Assembly (NCBI GenBank): GCA_008727115.1
Contig: CP044131.1
Location: 2,294,001-2,358,000 of the forward strand
From: Comamonas testosteroni
GTDB lineage: Bacteria > Pseudomonadota > Gammaproteobacteria > Burkholderiales > Burkholderiaceae_C
Direction of reading: 5' to 3'
Length of the DNA: 64,000 nucleotides
Numbering within the stretch: the stretch's first letter is position 1; the number at the start of each line of letters is the position of its first letter. A program made the translations under genes and the position numbers. This document shows, in pieces, positions 40,988 to 49,545 of this stretch. Under the pieces are notes generated by a model. That model ran no database searches and was not told the origin of the DNA. It saw only the letters and a list, made by a program, of their open reading frames with translations.

Positions 40988-42328
40988 TCAGCCCTCCCCT
41001 TTCTTGATGCTTTCTTCAATGGCTTCCTGTATCTGCCCCCAGCGACGTGCCGTCACGCGGCGCGCGGTCTCCAGCAGGCCCAGCCCCACCACGAACACCA
41101 CAATCGCCACGGCCCAAGTGGCTGCTGCACTGGTGTCCAGCTCAGTCCCCATGAATGGCACTTGAGGCCCCAAGGCAGCATTGAGCTGCAAGTGGTAAAT
41201 CATCTCGATCAACAAAGCCGCGCCCACCACGGTCACCATGCCGGTCACCACAATCGCCAGATAGGGAATGAGCAAGCGCCTGAAGTGCCCGAACTTGGCT
41301 ACGCGCAGATTCATCATGATCAGGCTGGCCACACCGCCGGGCGCATACATGACCATGAGCAGAAACACCAGGCCCAGGTACAGCAGCCAGGCCTTGGTCA
41401 GCTCGGACAGCAGCACCGAGGCCAGCACCAGCAGCACGGCACCGATGATGGGGCCGAAGAAGAAGGTGGCTCCGCCCAGGAAGGTGAACAGCAGATAGCC
41501 CCCCGAGCGCACCACGCTGACGCTGTCCATGGCCGTGATGATCTCGAAATTGATGGCTGTCAGTCCACCACCGATGCCGGCGAAGAAGCCCGCGATGATA
41601 AAGGCGAAGTAGCGCACACGCTGGGTGTTGTAGCCCACGAACTCCACGCGCTCGGGGTTGTCGCGTACGGCGTTGAGCATGCGCCCCAGAGGCGTTCCTG
41701 TGAAGGCAAACATGGCTGCCGTGCAGACAAAGCAATAAGCGGCGATCAGGTAGTACACCTGCAAACCCGAGCCAAAGTCCAGCCCGAAGAATTGGCTGTA
41801 GACCCGGTCCGTGGTGATGCCGCCCTCGCCGCCGAAGAACTCCGGAAACATCAGCGCCATGGACGCCACCAGCTCACCCAGGCCCATGGTGATCATGGCA
41901 AAGGTGGTGCCGGACTTCTTGGTCGTCACATAGCCGAACAGCACGGCAAAGAACATGCCTGCCAAACCACCCACGATGGGGATGAGCACCAGCGGGATCG
42001 CCATCTCGCCTGCGGCAGCCTTGTTCATGGCATGAATGGCCAGAAACGAGCCCAGACCGGTGTAGACCGCATGGCCGAAGCTCAGCATCCCGCCCTGCCC
42101 CAGCAGGATGTTGTAGGACAGGCAGATGATGATCAGATATCCCATCTGGCTGAGCATGGTCAGCGCCAGCGAGCTGGTGAAGATCAGCGGCGCCACAATC
42201 AGCGCCAGCGCAAACAGGCTCCAGACCACAATGCGCCCCAGGTTCAGGGGCTTGAAGCGGTAATGCGCCTGAGACTTCGTGCTTTCTGCAACAGTAGAGT
42301 TCATGGTGTTTTTCGCAATCGAAGACAT
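40988..42328 (-). CDS. livM: Branched-chain amino acid-type ABC transporter permease LivM
   Basis: A 446-residue inner-membrane permease with about ten transmembrane helices. The LivM hallmarks are SYNILLGQGGMLSFGHAVYT and GRMLNAVRDNPERVEFVGYN, the latter forming the coupling loop to the ATPase. It is longer than usual because of a C-terminal extension of about 90 residues with one or two more hydrophobic segments (WAVAIVVFVVGLGLLE). It begins 3 bases after livH stops. Confidence 0.94.
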   Translation of the reverse strand: MSSIAKNTMNSTVAESTKSQAHYRFKPLNLGRIVVWSLFALALIVAPLIFTSSLALTMLSQMGYLIIICLSYNILLGQGGMLSFGHAVYTGLGSFLAIHAMNKAAAGEMAIPLVLIPIVGGLAGMFFAVLFGYVTTKKSGTTFAMITMGLGELVASMALMFPEFFGGEGGITTDRVYSQFFGLDFGSGLQVYYLIAAYCFVCTAAMFAFTGTPLGRMLNAVRDNPERVEFVGYNTQRVRYFAFIIAGFFAGIGGGLTAINFEIITAMDSVSVVRSGGYLLFTFLGGATFFFGPIIGAVLLVLASVLLSELTKAWLLYLGLVFLLMVMYAPGGVASLIMMNLRVAKFGHFRRLLIPYLAIVVTGMVTVVGAALLIEMIYHLQLNAALGPQVPFMGTELDTSAAATWAVAIVVFVVGLGLLETARRVTARRWGQIQEAIEESIKKGEG

Positions 42329-42331
42329 GGC

Positions 42332-43285
42332 TCAATCCCCTCTTGTGCCCAGCAGCCCCTTGGGGCGGAAGATGAGAATCAGCACCAGGAACAGATAAGG
42401 CAGGATGGGTGCGACCTGCGATACCGTCAGGCGCAGCACAGGCCAGCCAAAGGTGGATTCATTGACCTGGTGCCCCATGGAAGTCAGGGCACTGGCCATG
42501 GACCAGTCAATGGCCACGGCAAAGGTCTGCACCACACCAATCAGCAGCGAGGCCACGAACGCTCCAGCCAGCGAGCCCATGCCCCCTACGACCACCACCA
42601 CAAAAATGATGGAGCCCACGGACGCCGCCATGGCAGGCTCGGTCACATAGGTATTGCCACCGATCACGCCAGCCAGGCCGGCCAGCGCGCAGCCGCCGCC
42701 AAACACCAGCATGAAGACGCGCGGCACGTTGTGTCCCAATGCCTCCACCATCTCGGGGTTCTTGAGTGCGGCCTGAATCACCAGTCCGATGCGCGTGCGC
42801 GTCAGCAAAAGCCATACGGCCACCAGCATCAGCATGGCCACCAGCATCACAAAGGAGCGGGACTTGGGGAACTGCGTGCCGTACAGCGTGAACAACGGTC
42901 CCTGCAGCGCGGGCGGCAGCGCATAAGGCACGGTGCCACGGCCCCAGACCAACTGAACAACTTCCAGAATCAAGTAGGACAGACCAAAGGTCACCAACAG
43001 CTCCGGCACATGGCCATACTTGTGCACGCGGCGCAGGCTGTAGCGCTCGAACAGCGCCCCCAGCACACCCACCAGCACGGGGCAGATGAACAGCGCAGGC
43101 CAGAACCCTATGATCCCGCTGAGCGTGTACGCAAAGTACGCGCCCAGCATGTAGAAGCTGGTGTGGGCGAAATTGAGCACACCCATCATGCTGAAGATCA
43201 GCGTCAGCCCCGAGCTGAGCATGAACAGCAGCAGCCCATAGCTCACGCCATTGAGCATGGAGATAGTGAAAAATTCAGGCGTCAT
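42332..43285 (-). CDS. livH: Branched-chain amino acid-type ABC transporter permease LivH
   Basis: A 317-residue inner-membrane permease with eight or so transmembrane helices. It has the LivH start SMLNGVSYGLLLFMLSSGLT, the MGVLNFAHTSFYMLGAYFAY segment, and the coupling loop RTRIGLVIQAALKNPEMVEA. The ending IFRPKGLLGTRG is typical. It is the first permease gene after livK and pairs with LivM. Confidence 0.95.
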   Translation of the reverse strand: MTPEFFTISMLNGVSYGLLLFMLSSGLTLIFSMMGVLNFAHTSFYMLGAYFAYTLSGIIGFWPALFICPVLVGVLGALFERYSLRRVHKYGHVPELLVTFGLSYLILEVVQLVWGRGTVPYALPPALQGPLFTLYGTQFPKSRSFVMLVAMLMLVAVWLLLTRTRIGLVIQAALKNPEMVEALGHNVPRVFMLVFGGGCALAGLAGVIGGNTYVTEPAMAASVGSIIFVVVVVGGMGSLAGAFVASLLIGVVQTFAVAIDWSMASALTSMGHQVNESTFGWPVLRLTVSQVAPILPYLFLVLILIFRPKGLLGTRGD

Positions 43286-43391
43286 TGACAGGCCTTGCTT
43301 TGGAGAAGACGAAAGAAAGCTGCTGCAGCGCGCTGCCTTGTTGGCATGTTTATGGGTGAGCGGGCCGCAGCATTCACAAGCGCTGCCCGGC

Positions 43392-44627
43392 TTAGGAAGG
43401 CCGCTTCATCTGGCAGCTGGTCGGCGTGCTGGCCACATAGGGCTCGTAATACTTCACAGGCGCAAAGGTGTAGCCAGTGTTCTCCGCGTCATACGGATAC
43501 TTTCCACCGGCTTTTTGCCACTTAGAGATATACAGCCCCTGCTGCAACTGGTGATCGCTCTTGCGCATCTCGACCTCACCATTGAAGCTTTTGAGCTTCA
43601 TGCCCTCAAGCGCTGCGGCAACCTTGACTGGGTCGGTCGAGCCCGTCTTCACAAAGGCTGCATCCAGCAAGGCAAACACGTGGTAGATGGAGCTTTGTGT
43701 GAGATCGTCATTGAACTTCTTCTTGAAGCTCTCCATGCTGGCCTGAATCGGCGCTCCCATGTTGTAGTGACCATAGGTGACGGTATAGACCTTGCCGTCG
43801 GAGGCCGCACCCATGGCTGTGGGTCCACCCGGACCAAAGGCGTAGTAGGTATAGAACTTGACGTTGTTCAGGCCGGCATCATTGGCAGCCTTGAGCAGCA
43901 ACGACAGATCTGCCCCCCAGTTTCCGGTGATCACCGTGTCAGCGCCTGACTGCTTGATCTTGGCCACATAGGGAGCAAAGTCGCGCACCTGCGCCAGTGG
44001 CGAGAAATCGTCGCCCACGATCTGCACATCGGGGCGCTTTTTCTTGAGCAGGTCCTTGGCATATTTGGAGACCTGCTGGCCGTGACCGTAATTCTGGTTG
44101 ATCAGATAGACCTTCTTGACCTCGGCGTCATCCTTCATGAAGGTGGTCAATGCTTCCATCTTCATGGAGGTATCTGCATCCAGCCGGAAATGCCAATAGC
44201 TGCATTTGCTGTTGGTGAGGTCGGGGTCCACAGCCGCATAGTTCAGATAGAGCAGCTCCTTGCCCTTGTTGCGGTTGTTGTGCTTTTCCAGCGCATCCAT
44301 GATGGCCAGCGCCGGGCCAGATCCATTGCCCTGGGTCACATAGCGAACGCCCTGGTCCATGGCCGAACGCAAGGCTGCCGTGGTCTCCTGGGGGCTGAGC
44401 TTGTTGTCCAGCGCCACCACCTCGAACTTCACGCCCGATGCATTTTTCTGGTTGAACTCTTCTGCCAGCAATTGAAAGGTCTTGAGCTGGTTGGTGCCCA
44501 CGGCCGCCATCAAGCCCGACAGCGGATCAATCCAGGCAATCTTGACCGTCTCGCCTTTCTGAGCCCAGGCACCGCTTGCGCTCACTGCCATGGCAGAAAG
44601 AGCCACTGCACGCATTACCCACTTCAT
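43392..44627 (-). CDS. livK: Branched-chain amino acid-type ABC transporter substrate-binding protein (copy 1)
   Basis: A 411-residue periplasmic binding protein with a signal peptide cut after about SGAWA. It has the type I fold (AWIDPLSGLMAAVGTNQLKT at the N-terminus, IKQSGADTVITGNWGADLSL in the second lobe) and the C-terminal CQMKRPS. It lies just upstream of livH on the same strand. It is a close paralogue of the gene at 44.9-46.1 kb, of equal length and nearly the same C-terminus. Ligand class is uncertain: members bind branched-chain amino acids, but also aromatic acids, amides or urea. Confidence 0.93.
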   Translation of the reverse strand: MKWVMRAVALSAMAVSASGAWAQKGETVKIAWIDPLSGLMAAVGTNQLKTFQLLAEEFNQKNASGVKFEVVALDNKLSPQETTAALRSAMDQGVRYVTQGNGSGPALAIMDALEKHNNRNKGKELLYLNYAAVDPDLTNSKCSYWHFRLDADTSMKMEALTTFMKDDAEVKKVYLINQNYGHGQQVSKYAKDLLKKKRPDVQIVGDDFSPLAQVRDFAPYVAKIKQSGADTVITGNWGADLSLLLKAANDAGLNNVKFYTYYAFGPGGPTAMGAASDGKVYTVTYGHYNMGAPIQASMESFKKKFNDDLTQSSIYHVFALLDAAFVKTGSTDPVKVAAALEGMKLKSFNGEVEMRKSDHQLQQGLYISKWQKAGGKYPYDAENTGYTFAPVKYYEPYVASTPTSCQMKRPS

Positions 44628-44834
44628 ACTTGTCTCCTTTGATTGTCTTCACTGGCAACTGACACCAATCTACTGGCCGGTAGACTTTTTCCCGCTGGGG
44701 AAAGCCTTAGTAACTATCACGCAGGCGACTACCGAAGGGGTTTGAAAGCAATTGACGACACTTGCGCGACAGCTCCGTGCAATTGCCCTCGATTGAAGCC
44801 CTTCACTTTTTCATAACCAGAGTTCGAAGACATG

Positions 44835-44860
44835 AAAAAAGGGCGCCATGACGGCGCCCT
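44835..44860 (-). terminator. Terminator between the two livK genes
   Basis: GGGCGCC (44841-44847) and GGCGCCC (44853-44859) pair around 5 bases; on the minus strand a run of six T follows. It lies 22 bases past the stop of livK copy 2 and 208 bases before livK copy 1. Confidence 0.88.
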
Positions 44861-44881
44861 TGGTCCCAGAGCTTCAGCGCC

Positions 44882-46117
44882 TCAGGATGGGCGCTTCATC
44901 TGGCAGCTGGTGGGTGTGCTGGCCACATAGGGCTCGAAATATTTAACCGGTGCAAAGGTGTAGCCCGTGTTCTCTGAATCAATGGGGTTCTTGCCTCCAG
45001 CCTTTTCCCAGCGCGTGATGTACAGCCCCTGCTGCAACTGGTGATCGCTTTTGCGCATCTCGACCTCACCGTTGTAGTTCTGGAATTTCATGCCCTCCAT
45101 GGTCGCAGCGACCTTGACCGGATCCGTAGTCTTGGCTTTCGCAAAAGCCTGGTCCAGCATGTTCAGTCCCGTGTACACCGTGCCGGTGTACATGTCGTCA
45201 TTGACCTTGGCCTTGAAGCCCTTGACGATTTTCTCCATGGTTCCCGGCATGTTCAGGTGCCCATAGCCCACCATATAGACCTTGCCGGCTGCTGCTGCCC
45301 CCATGGCAGTAGGCGCACCGGTGGCAATGCCGTAATAGGTGTAGAACTTGACGTTGTTCAGACCCGCATCATTGGCCGCCTTGATGAGCAGCGCCAGGTC
45401 CGAGCCCCAGTTACCCGTAATCACCGTATCGGCCCCCGACTGCTTGATCTTGGCCACATAGGGAGCAAAGTCGCGCACCTGCGCCAAAGGTGAGAAGTCG
45501 TCGCCGACGATTTCCACATCGGGGCGCTTTTTCTTGAGCATGTCCTTGGCGTACTTGGACACCTGCTGACCGTGCGCATAGTTCTGGTTGATCAGATACA
45601 CCTTCTTGACCTCGGGCAGGTCTTTCATATACGTGGTCAGCGCCTCCATCTTCATGGAAGTATCAGCGTCCAGACGGAAATGCCAGTAGCTGCATTTGCT
45701 GTTGGTGAGATCGGGGTCCACCGCTGCATAGTTCAGGTACACGACCTCCTTGCCCTTGTTGCGCGCATTGTGCTTTTCCAGTGCGTCCATGATGGCCAGA
45801 GCCGGGCCCGAGCCATTGCCCTGGAAGACATAGCGCACGCCCTGGTCCATGGCCGATCGCAGCGCCGCCGTGGTTTCCTGCGGGCTGAGCTTGTTATCAA
45901 TGCCGATGATTTCAAACTTCACGCCCGAAGCACTGCTCTTGTTGATCTCTTCGGCCGCGTACTGCAGGCTCTTGAGCTGGTTGGAGCCCAGTGCCGCCAT
46001 CAGGCCGGACAACGGGTCAATCCATGCCACTTTCACCGTCTCGCCCTTCTGGGCCATGGCCCCTCCTGCACATGCCAGGATCACCGATGCTGTCAAAGCC
46101 TTGATTGCAAACTTCAT
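44882..46117 (-). CDS. livK: Branched-chain amino acid-type ABC transporter substrate-binding protein (copy 2)
   Basis: A 411-residue periplasmic binding protein (signal peptide ASVILACAGGAMAQ) closely related to copy 1 downstream. The C-terminal YVASTPTSCQMKRPS and the middle stretch KCSYWHFRLDADTSMKMEAL are identical in both. Differences gather at about residues 235-320, near the ligand cleft (ATGAPTAMGAAAAGKVYMVG in this copy), which suggests a different ligand range. A strong terminator follows it, so it can be made in excess of the transporter. A palindromic site, GTAAGCCAGCGCTTAC (46162-46177), lies 45 bases upstream. Confidence 0.93.
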   Translation of the reverse strand: MKFAIKALTASVILACAGGAMAQKGETVKVAWIDPLSGLMAALGSNQLKSLQYAAEEINKSSASGVKFEIIGIDNKLSPQETTAALRSAMDQGVRYVFQGNGSGPALAIMDALEKHNARNKGKEVVYLNYAAVDPDLTNSKCSYWHFRLDADTSMKMEALTTYMKDLPEVKKVYLINQNYAHGQQVSKYAKDMLKKKRPDVEIVGDDFSPLAQVRDFAPYVAKIKQSGADTVITGNWGSDLALLIKAANDAGLNNVKFYTYYGIATGAPTAMGAAAAGKVYMVGYGHLNMPGTMEKIVKGFKAKVNDDMYTGTVYTGLNMLDQAFAKAKTTDPVKVAATMEGMKFQNYNGEVEMRKSDHQLQQGLYITRWEKAGGKNPIDSENTGYTFAPVKYFEPYVASTPTSCQMKRPS

Positions 46118-46161
46118 GAAGCGTCTCCGTTGGTGGTTATGAGCGACGCCCAGACTAAGGC

Positions 46162-46177
46162 GTAAGCCAGCGCTTAC
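46162..46177. promoter_or_regulatory. Palindromic site upstream of livK copy 2
   Basis: GTAAGCCAGCGCTTAC is a 16-bp palindrome with 6 perfect pairs per arm, 45 bases upstream of the livK copy 2 start. A further AGCGCTTATC follows 19 bases away. It could be an operator, but related AGCGCTTA words also occur in the dispersed repeat, so this is uncertain. Confidence 0.35.
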
Positions 46178-46240
46178 AGCTTGGGGCTTGCCCTAGCGCT
46201 TATCACCTTGGAGACGCTGGTTTCCCCTTGGGTAAAAAAA

Positions 46241-46297
46241 TCAAAAACAATAGCTATCTGCGCTTACCACATAAGGGGTTGGGGCGTTTTTTATTTA
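46241..46297 (+). repeat. Dispersed GATAGCTGCTAGCGCTT repeat, copy 7
   Basis: The plus strand reads AACAATAGCTATCTGCGCTT, then ACCACATAAGGGGTTGGGGC and a T-run. It lies between the DUF4123 gene stop and the livK copy 2 promoter region. Confidence 0.78.
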
Positions 46298-46313
46298 AAA
46301 ACCAGCAAACCAA

Positions 46314-47327
46314 TCAAAGTGGCAGCTGACTTTCCGTCAGGGGCAATCCCTTGGCATTCGTCATCAGCTGCGGCGCACGCACCTGCTTCTCAGTCTCAGC
46401 CTTATCAGCGATTTCATCCATGGCCTGGTCAAAACTCAGCTCGCCTGCCTTGACCCTGGCCAGTATGGGAGACAAGCTGGGATATCGGTCAAAGCGCTCT
46501 CCCAAAGCCAAGGCCACGCACAGATAGTTGAGCAAGTCTCGCGTGCCCGCCAGCCCCAGCCTGCGCGCATATACCAGTTGCTGGCGCGCAAACCAGTGCA
46601 TGGCCAGCGGTGGGAACTTGTCGCGCAAATGCACCTGGTTCAGGTTCACGTAATAGATCAGCAGATCAGGAACACTCGCTTGCACCAAGGCATCCACCTG
46701 AGCGGCACTGAGCCTCAGTGGCATCGGGGCCGCCAGCCCGGCAAAGTCGCCAAGTGCATATTCATGCAAGCGACCCGAGCGGCTCCAGCACCACCAGTGG
46801 CTTATCGGCCCCAGCAGGGCTCGGCTTTGCACGGGACTGAGCACCGGTTCGATGCGACTTTGAGTATCGAAATCGCTTTGCCCCAGCAGCGCAGCCAGTA
46901 TGGCGGGGTCCCAGAACGCCAGATAGCTGCCGTTCTGGACCGGCATTTGGGGGGACATGGCACGGCGCAGGTGGGCCAGCAGCAGCGGCATCTCGCACTC
47001 ACTGGCCAGCAAGGTGGCACAGGGGCTGGCTTGAACCACATCCAGCACAGCGTTGAGACAGTCCTGCTGCCCATTTTTCAATGCCTGGCCGCTGCGCCCC
47101 AGATGCACCAGCCAGGGGCTGACCTGCCCTTCTTTGCTGCCGCGCGAGAAAGCGAACAATGCCTCGGCACCGCTTTGCGGTAGCCGGGCCAGCAGGTCGC
47201 GCTGCTGCGCCGCGTCCAGCAACAGATACAGCTGCAGCGGCTTGCCCTGCAGCTTGAGCTGAGACCAACGCTCGGGCCAGGTCTTGCGCGCAGGCTTCAC
47301 TTCCAGCCAGGACAAGGGCTTGCTCAT
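46314..47327 (-). CDS. DUF4123-domain protein (T6SS adaptor Tap/TEC-like), orphan
   Basis: A 337-residue cytoplasmic protein from ATG 47327 (AAGGAG upstream). The DUF4123 domain (about 30-170) has LQLYLLLDAAQQRDLLARLP, WLVHLGRSG and the AHLRRAMSPQMPVQNGSYLAFW region. In type VI secretion, DUF4123 proteins load effectors onto VgrG. No vgrG, hcp, PAAR or effector gene is found in the window, so it is an orphan or serves a distant cluster. Its start overlaps the stop of a small Cys-rich reading frame (ATGA), which suggests that the two are translated together. Confidence 0.85.
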   Translation of the reverse strand: MSKPLSWLEVKPARKTWPERWSQLKLQGKPLQLYLLLDAAQQRDLLARLPQSGAEALFAFSRGSKEGQVSPWLVHLGRSGQALKNGQQDCLNAVLDVVQASPCATLLASECEMPLLLAHLRRAMSPQMPVQNGSYLAFWDPAILAALLGQSDFDTQSRIEPVLSPVQSRALLGPISHWWCWSRSGRLHEYALGDFAGLAAPMPLRLSAAQVDALVQASVPDLLIYYVNLNQVHLRDKFPPLAMHWFARQQLVYARRLGLAGTRDLLNYLCVALALGERFDRYPSLSPILARVKAGELSFDQAMDEIADKAETEKQVRAPQLMTNAKGLPLTESQLPL

Positions 47328-47584
47328 GCTTGCTCCTTGTTCACAAAGGCAGAGCGCTGCTGTGCACGGCGCACCAGGCATTCCATGCAGACATCGTGCG
47401 GCGCTGTCACTTTGGAAGCTTCCTGTACCGCCTCTGGCGCGCAAGCCACTGCAGGCAGCGCGCAGGCTCCGAGCCCGCCCATCAGCGCCATACCCAGCAA
47501 CTGCCGCCGTGGCAGAGCACAGGCAGCAGGCTCATCCGCTTCAGAAAAGGGCTGACAGTCACAACAAGAGGCTGCAAGAGACAT
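47324..47584 (-). CDS. Small Cys-rich, possibly Tat-exported protein coupled to DUF4123
   Basis: An 86-residue reading frame that ends by ATGA overlap with the DUF4123 start. It begins MSLAASCCDCQPFSEADEPA, then has a twin-arginine-like segment and hydrophobic stretch (PRRQLLGMALMGGLGACALP) and a further Cys pair (VCMECLVRR). No Shine-Dalgarno sequence is seen at the first ATG, so the start is uncertain. Overlap with the next gene and non-random composition support a real gene; I recognise no family. A terminator for the upstream gene lies just before it, so a promoter must sit between about 47585 and 47612. Confidence 0.5.
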   Translation of the reverse strand: MSLAASCCDCQPFSEADEPAACALPRRQLLGMALMGGLGACALPAVACAPEAVQEASKVTAPHDVCMECLVRRAQQRSAFVNKEQA

Positions 47585-47611
47585 GGACGCAAAAAGCCTG
47601 TGGGCAAAAAC

Positions 47612-47645
47612 AAAAAAGCCATCATCGCATGGTGATGGCTTTAGT
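47612..47645 (-). terminator. Terminator downstream of the acyl-CoA synthetase gene
   Basis: AAGCCATCA and TGATGGCTT pair around about 10 bases; a T-run follows on the minus strand. It ends the transcript of the gene that stops at 47662. Confidence 0.8.
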
Positions 47646-47661
47646 TTGACAAGGGCTAGGC

Positions 47662-49308
47662 TCAGGTCGTGGGCAACTGGTAGTCCTTGAGCTCCTCGCG
47701 CAAGCGAGTCTTGAGCATCTTGCCTGTAGCCCCGATGGGGATGGCCTGCACAAACACCACATCATCAGGAATCTGCCACTTGGCCGTCTTGCCTTCGTAG
47801 AACGCCAGCAACTCCTCGCGTGCCAGCTCCATCCCAGGCTTTACCACCACCGCCACGATGGGGCGCTCGTCCCACTTGGGGTGAGGCATGCCAATGCAGG
47901 CCGCCATGGCCACGGCCGGGTGCGCCATGGCAATGTTCTCAATGTCGATGGAGCTGATCCATTCGCCCCCCGACTTAATCACATCCTTGCTGCGATCGGT
48001 AATCTGCATATAGCCGTCGGCATCAATCGTCGCCACATCGCCCGTAGGGAACCAGCCGCGCCCTTGCACATCCTTGACCAGCGGGCTGCCGCTGCCTTTG
48101 TAGTAGCTGTCAATAATCCAGGGGCCTCTAACCAGCAGATCGCCATAGCTCTTGCCATCCCAGGCTTGCTCCTCACCGGCTTCGTTGACGATCTTCATAT
48201 CCACACCAAAGATGGCTCGCCCCTGCTTCTGGCGAATCTGAACCTGCTCATCACCCGAAAGCGCCAAATGCTTGTTCTTGAGCGTGCAGGCCGTACCCAA
48301 CGGGCTCATCTCCGTCATTCCCCAGGCGTGCAGCACTTCGACGCCATAGTCCTCCTGAAAAGCGCGAATCATGGCAGGCGGGCAGGCCGATCCACCAATC
48401 ACCGTGCGATTGAGCCTGGAAAAACGCAGCCCGGCCGGTTTCATATAGCCCAGCAGCATCTGCCAGACAGTCGGCACCCCTGCGGCAAAGGTCACACCCT
48501 CGGCTTCAATCAGTTCATAGACCGATTTCCCATCCAGAGCCGGGCCGGGAAAGACCATCTTGCAACCCGTCAGCGCCGCCGAATACGGCAAGCCCCAGGC
48601 ATTGACGTGGAACATGGGCACCACGGGCAAGACCGAGTCGCGGGCCGAAAGACACATCACATCGGGCAAGGCTGCCGCATAAGCGTGCAAAACGCTGGAG
48701 CGGTGGCTGTACAGCGCTGCTTTGGGGTTGCCCGTGGTGCCGCTGGTGTAGCACATGCTGGAGGCGGTATTTTCGTCAAACTGCGGCCAGTCGTAAGCCT
48801 GCGACTGGCCATCAATCCAGCTCTCATAGCTGATGAGACCGGGAATACCGCTGTCGGCCGGCATTTTGTCGGCGTCGCACAGCATCACCCATTGCCTGAC
48901 ATCGGGGCACTTGCTGTGCACGGCCTGAATCAGCGGCAGAAAGTTCAGCTCAAAGCACAGTACCTTGTCTTCGGCGTGGTTGACGATCCAGGCAATCTGC
49001 TCGGGATGCAGGCGCGGGTTGATGGTGTGCAGCACCCGGCCCGAGCCGCTGACACCGAAGTACATCTCCATATGACGATAGCCATTCCAGGCCAGGCTGG
49101 CTACGCGCTCGCCTTGTGCCAGCCCCATGGCGTCCAGCGTATTGGCCAGCTGGCGCGCACGCGCCGCCATGTCCTTATAGGTATAGCGGTGAATATCACC
49201 CTCCACGCGCCGGGAGACAATTTCTCCATCCGCATGGTTGCGCGCGGCAAATTCGATCAGGGAAGAAATCAACAGCGGCTGGTTTTGCATCAGACCCAAC
49301 ATTGGCAT
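47662..49308 (-). CDS. Acyl-CoA synthetase (AMP-binding, medium/long-chain)
   Basis: A 548-residue cytoplasmic ANL-family ligase that activates a fatty acid with ATP to an acyl-adenylate and then to acyl-CoA. Conserved sites are the P-loop [21 protein letters not shown] (about 180-200), [13 protein letters not shown] (A5), [16 protein letters not shown] (A7) and the hinge [15 protein letters not shown] (A8); the C-terminal catalytic Lys is in [11 protein letters not shown] (A10). All motifs are intact. It can supply substrate to the beta-oxidation genes at 33.7-39 kb, although it is transcribed separately. Confidence 0.94.
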   Translation of the reverse strand: MPMLGLMQNQPLLISSLIEFAARNHADGEIVSRRVEGDIHRYTYKDMAARARQLANTLDAMGLAQGERVASLAWNGYRHMEMYFGVSGSGRVLHTINPRLHPEQIAWIVNHAEDKVLCFELNFLPLIQAVHSKCPDVRQWVMLCDADKMPADSGIPGLISYESWIDGQSQAYDWPQFDENTASSMCYTSGTTGNPKAALYSHRSSVLHAYAAALPDVMCLSARDSVLPVVPMFHVNAWGLPYSAALTGCKMVFPGPALDGKSVYELIEAEGVTFAAGVPTVWQMLLGYMKPAGLRFSRLNRTVIGGSACPPAMIRAFQEDYGVEVLHAWGMTEMSPLGTACTLKNKHLALSGDEQVQIRQKQGRAIFGVDMKIVNEAGEEQAWDGKSYGDLLVRGPWIIDSYYKGSGSPLVKDVQGRGWFPTGDVATIDADGYMQITDRSKDVIKSGGEWISSIDIENIAMAHPAVAMAACIGMPHPKWDERPIVAVVVKPGMELAREELLAFYEGKTAKWQIPDDVVFVQAIPIGATGKMLKTRLREELKDYQLPTT

Positions 49309-49545
49309 GTCTCCTGGATATCGTTGTGATGATCGGAAAACATCCTAGCGTGCGAAGTCCCGCCGTCATCCGGGGACTGTCACCAATGCGTAATCAAAGC
49401 GACGTTTAACGACATCCTCCTGATGGACGAGACCTGCACGATCAGGGAAATTCCCAGGTCGCTCCCATCCATCGCCAAGCTTTCTTTCACTGCTTCAACA
49501 ACCCTGCAAGCCCTGTCCTTGATGCCCCTCAAGCACAATGACTAC

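Noticed and set aside
40964..43288. 774-codon plus-strand reading frame opposite livM and livH
   Set aside because: Antisense to two clear permeases, with a Gln/His/Arg-rich composition as expected from antisense of hydrophobic codons.
46314..47327. Type VI secretion cluster
   Set aside because: Only a DUF4123 gene is present; no vgrG, hcp, PAAR, tss or effector gene occurs in the window.
47881..49329. 482-codon plus-strand frame opposite the acyl-CoA synthetase
   Set aside because: Antisense to a complete ANL enzyme with all motifs; no ribosome-binding site or family features.
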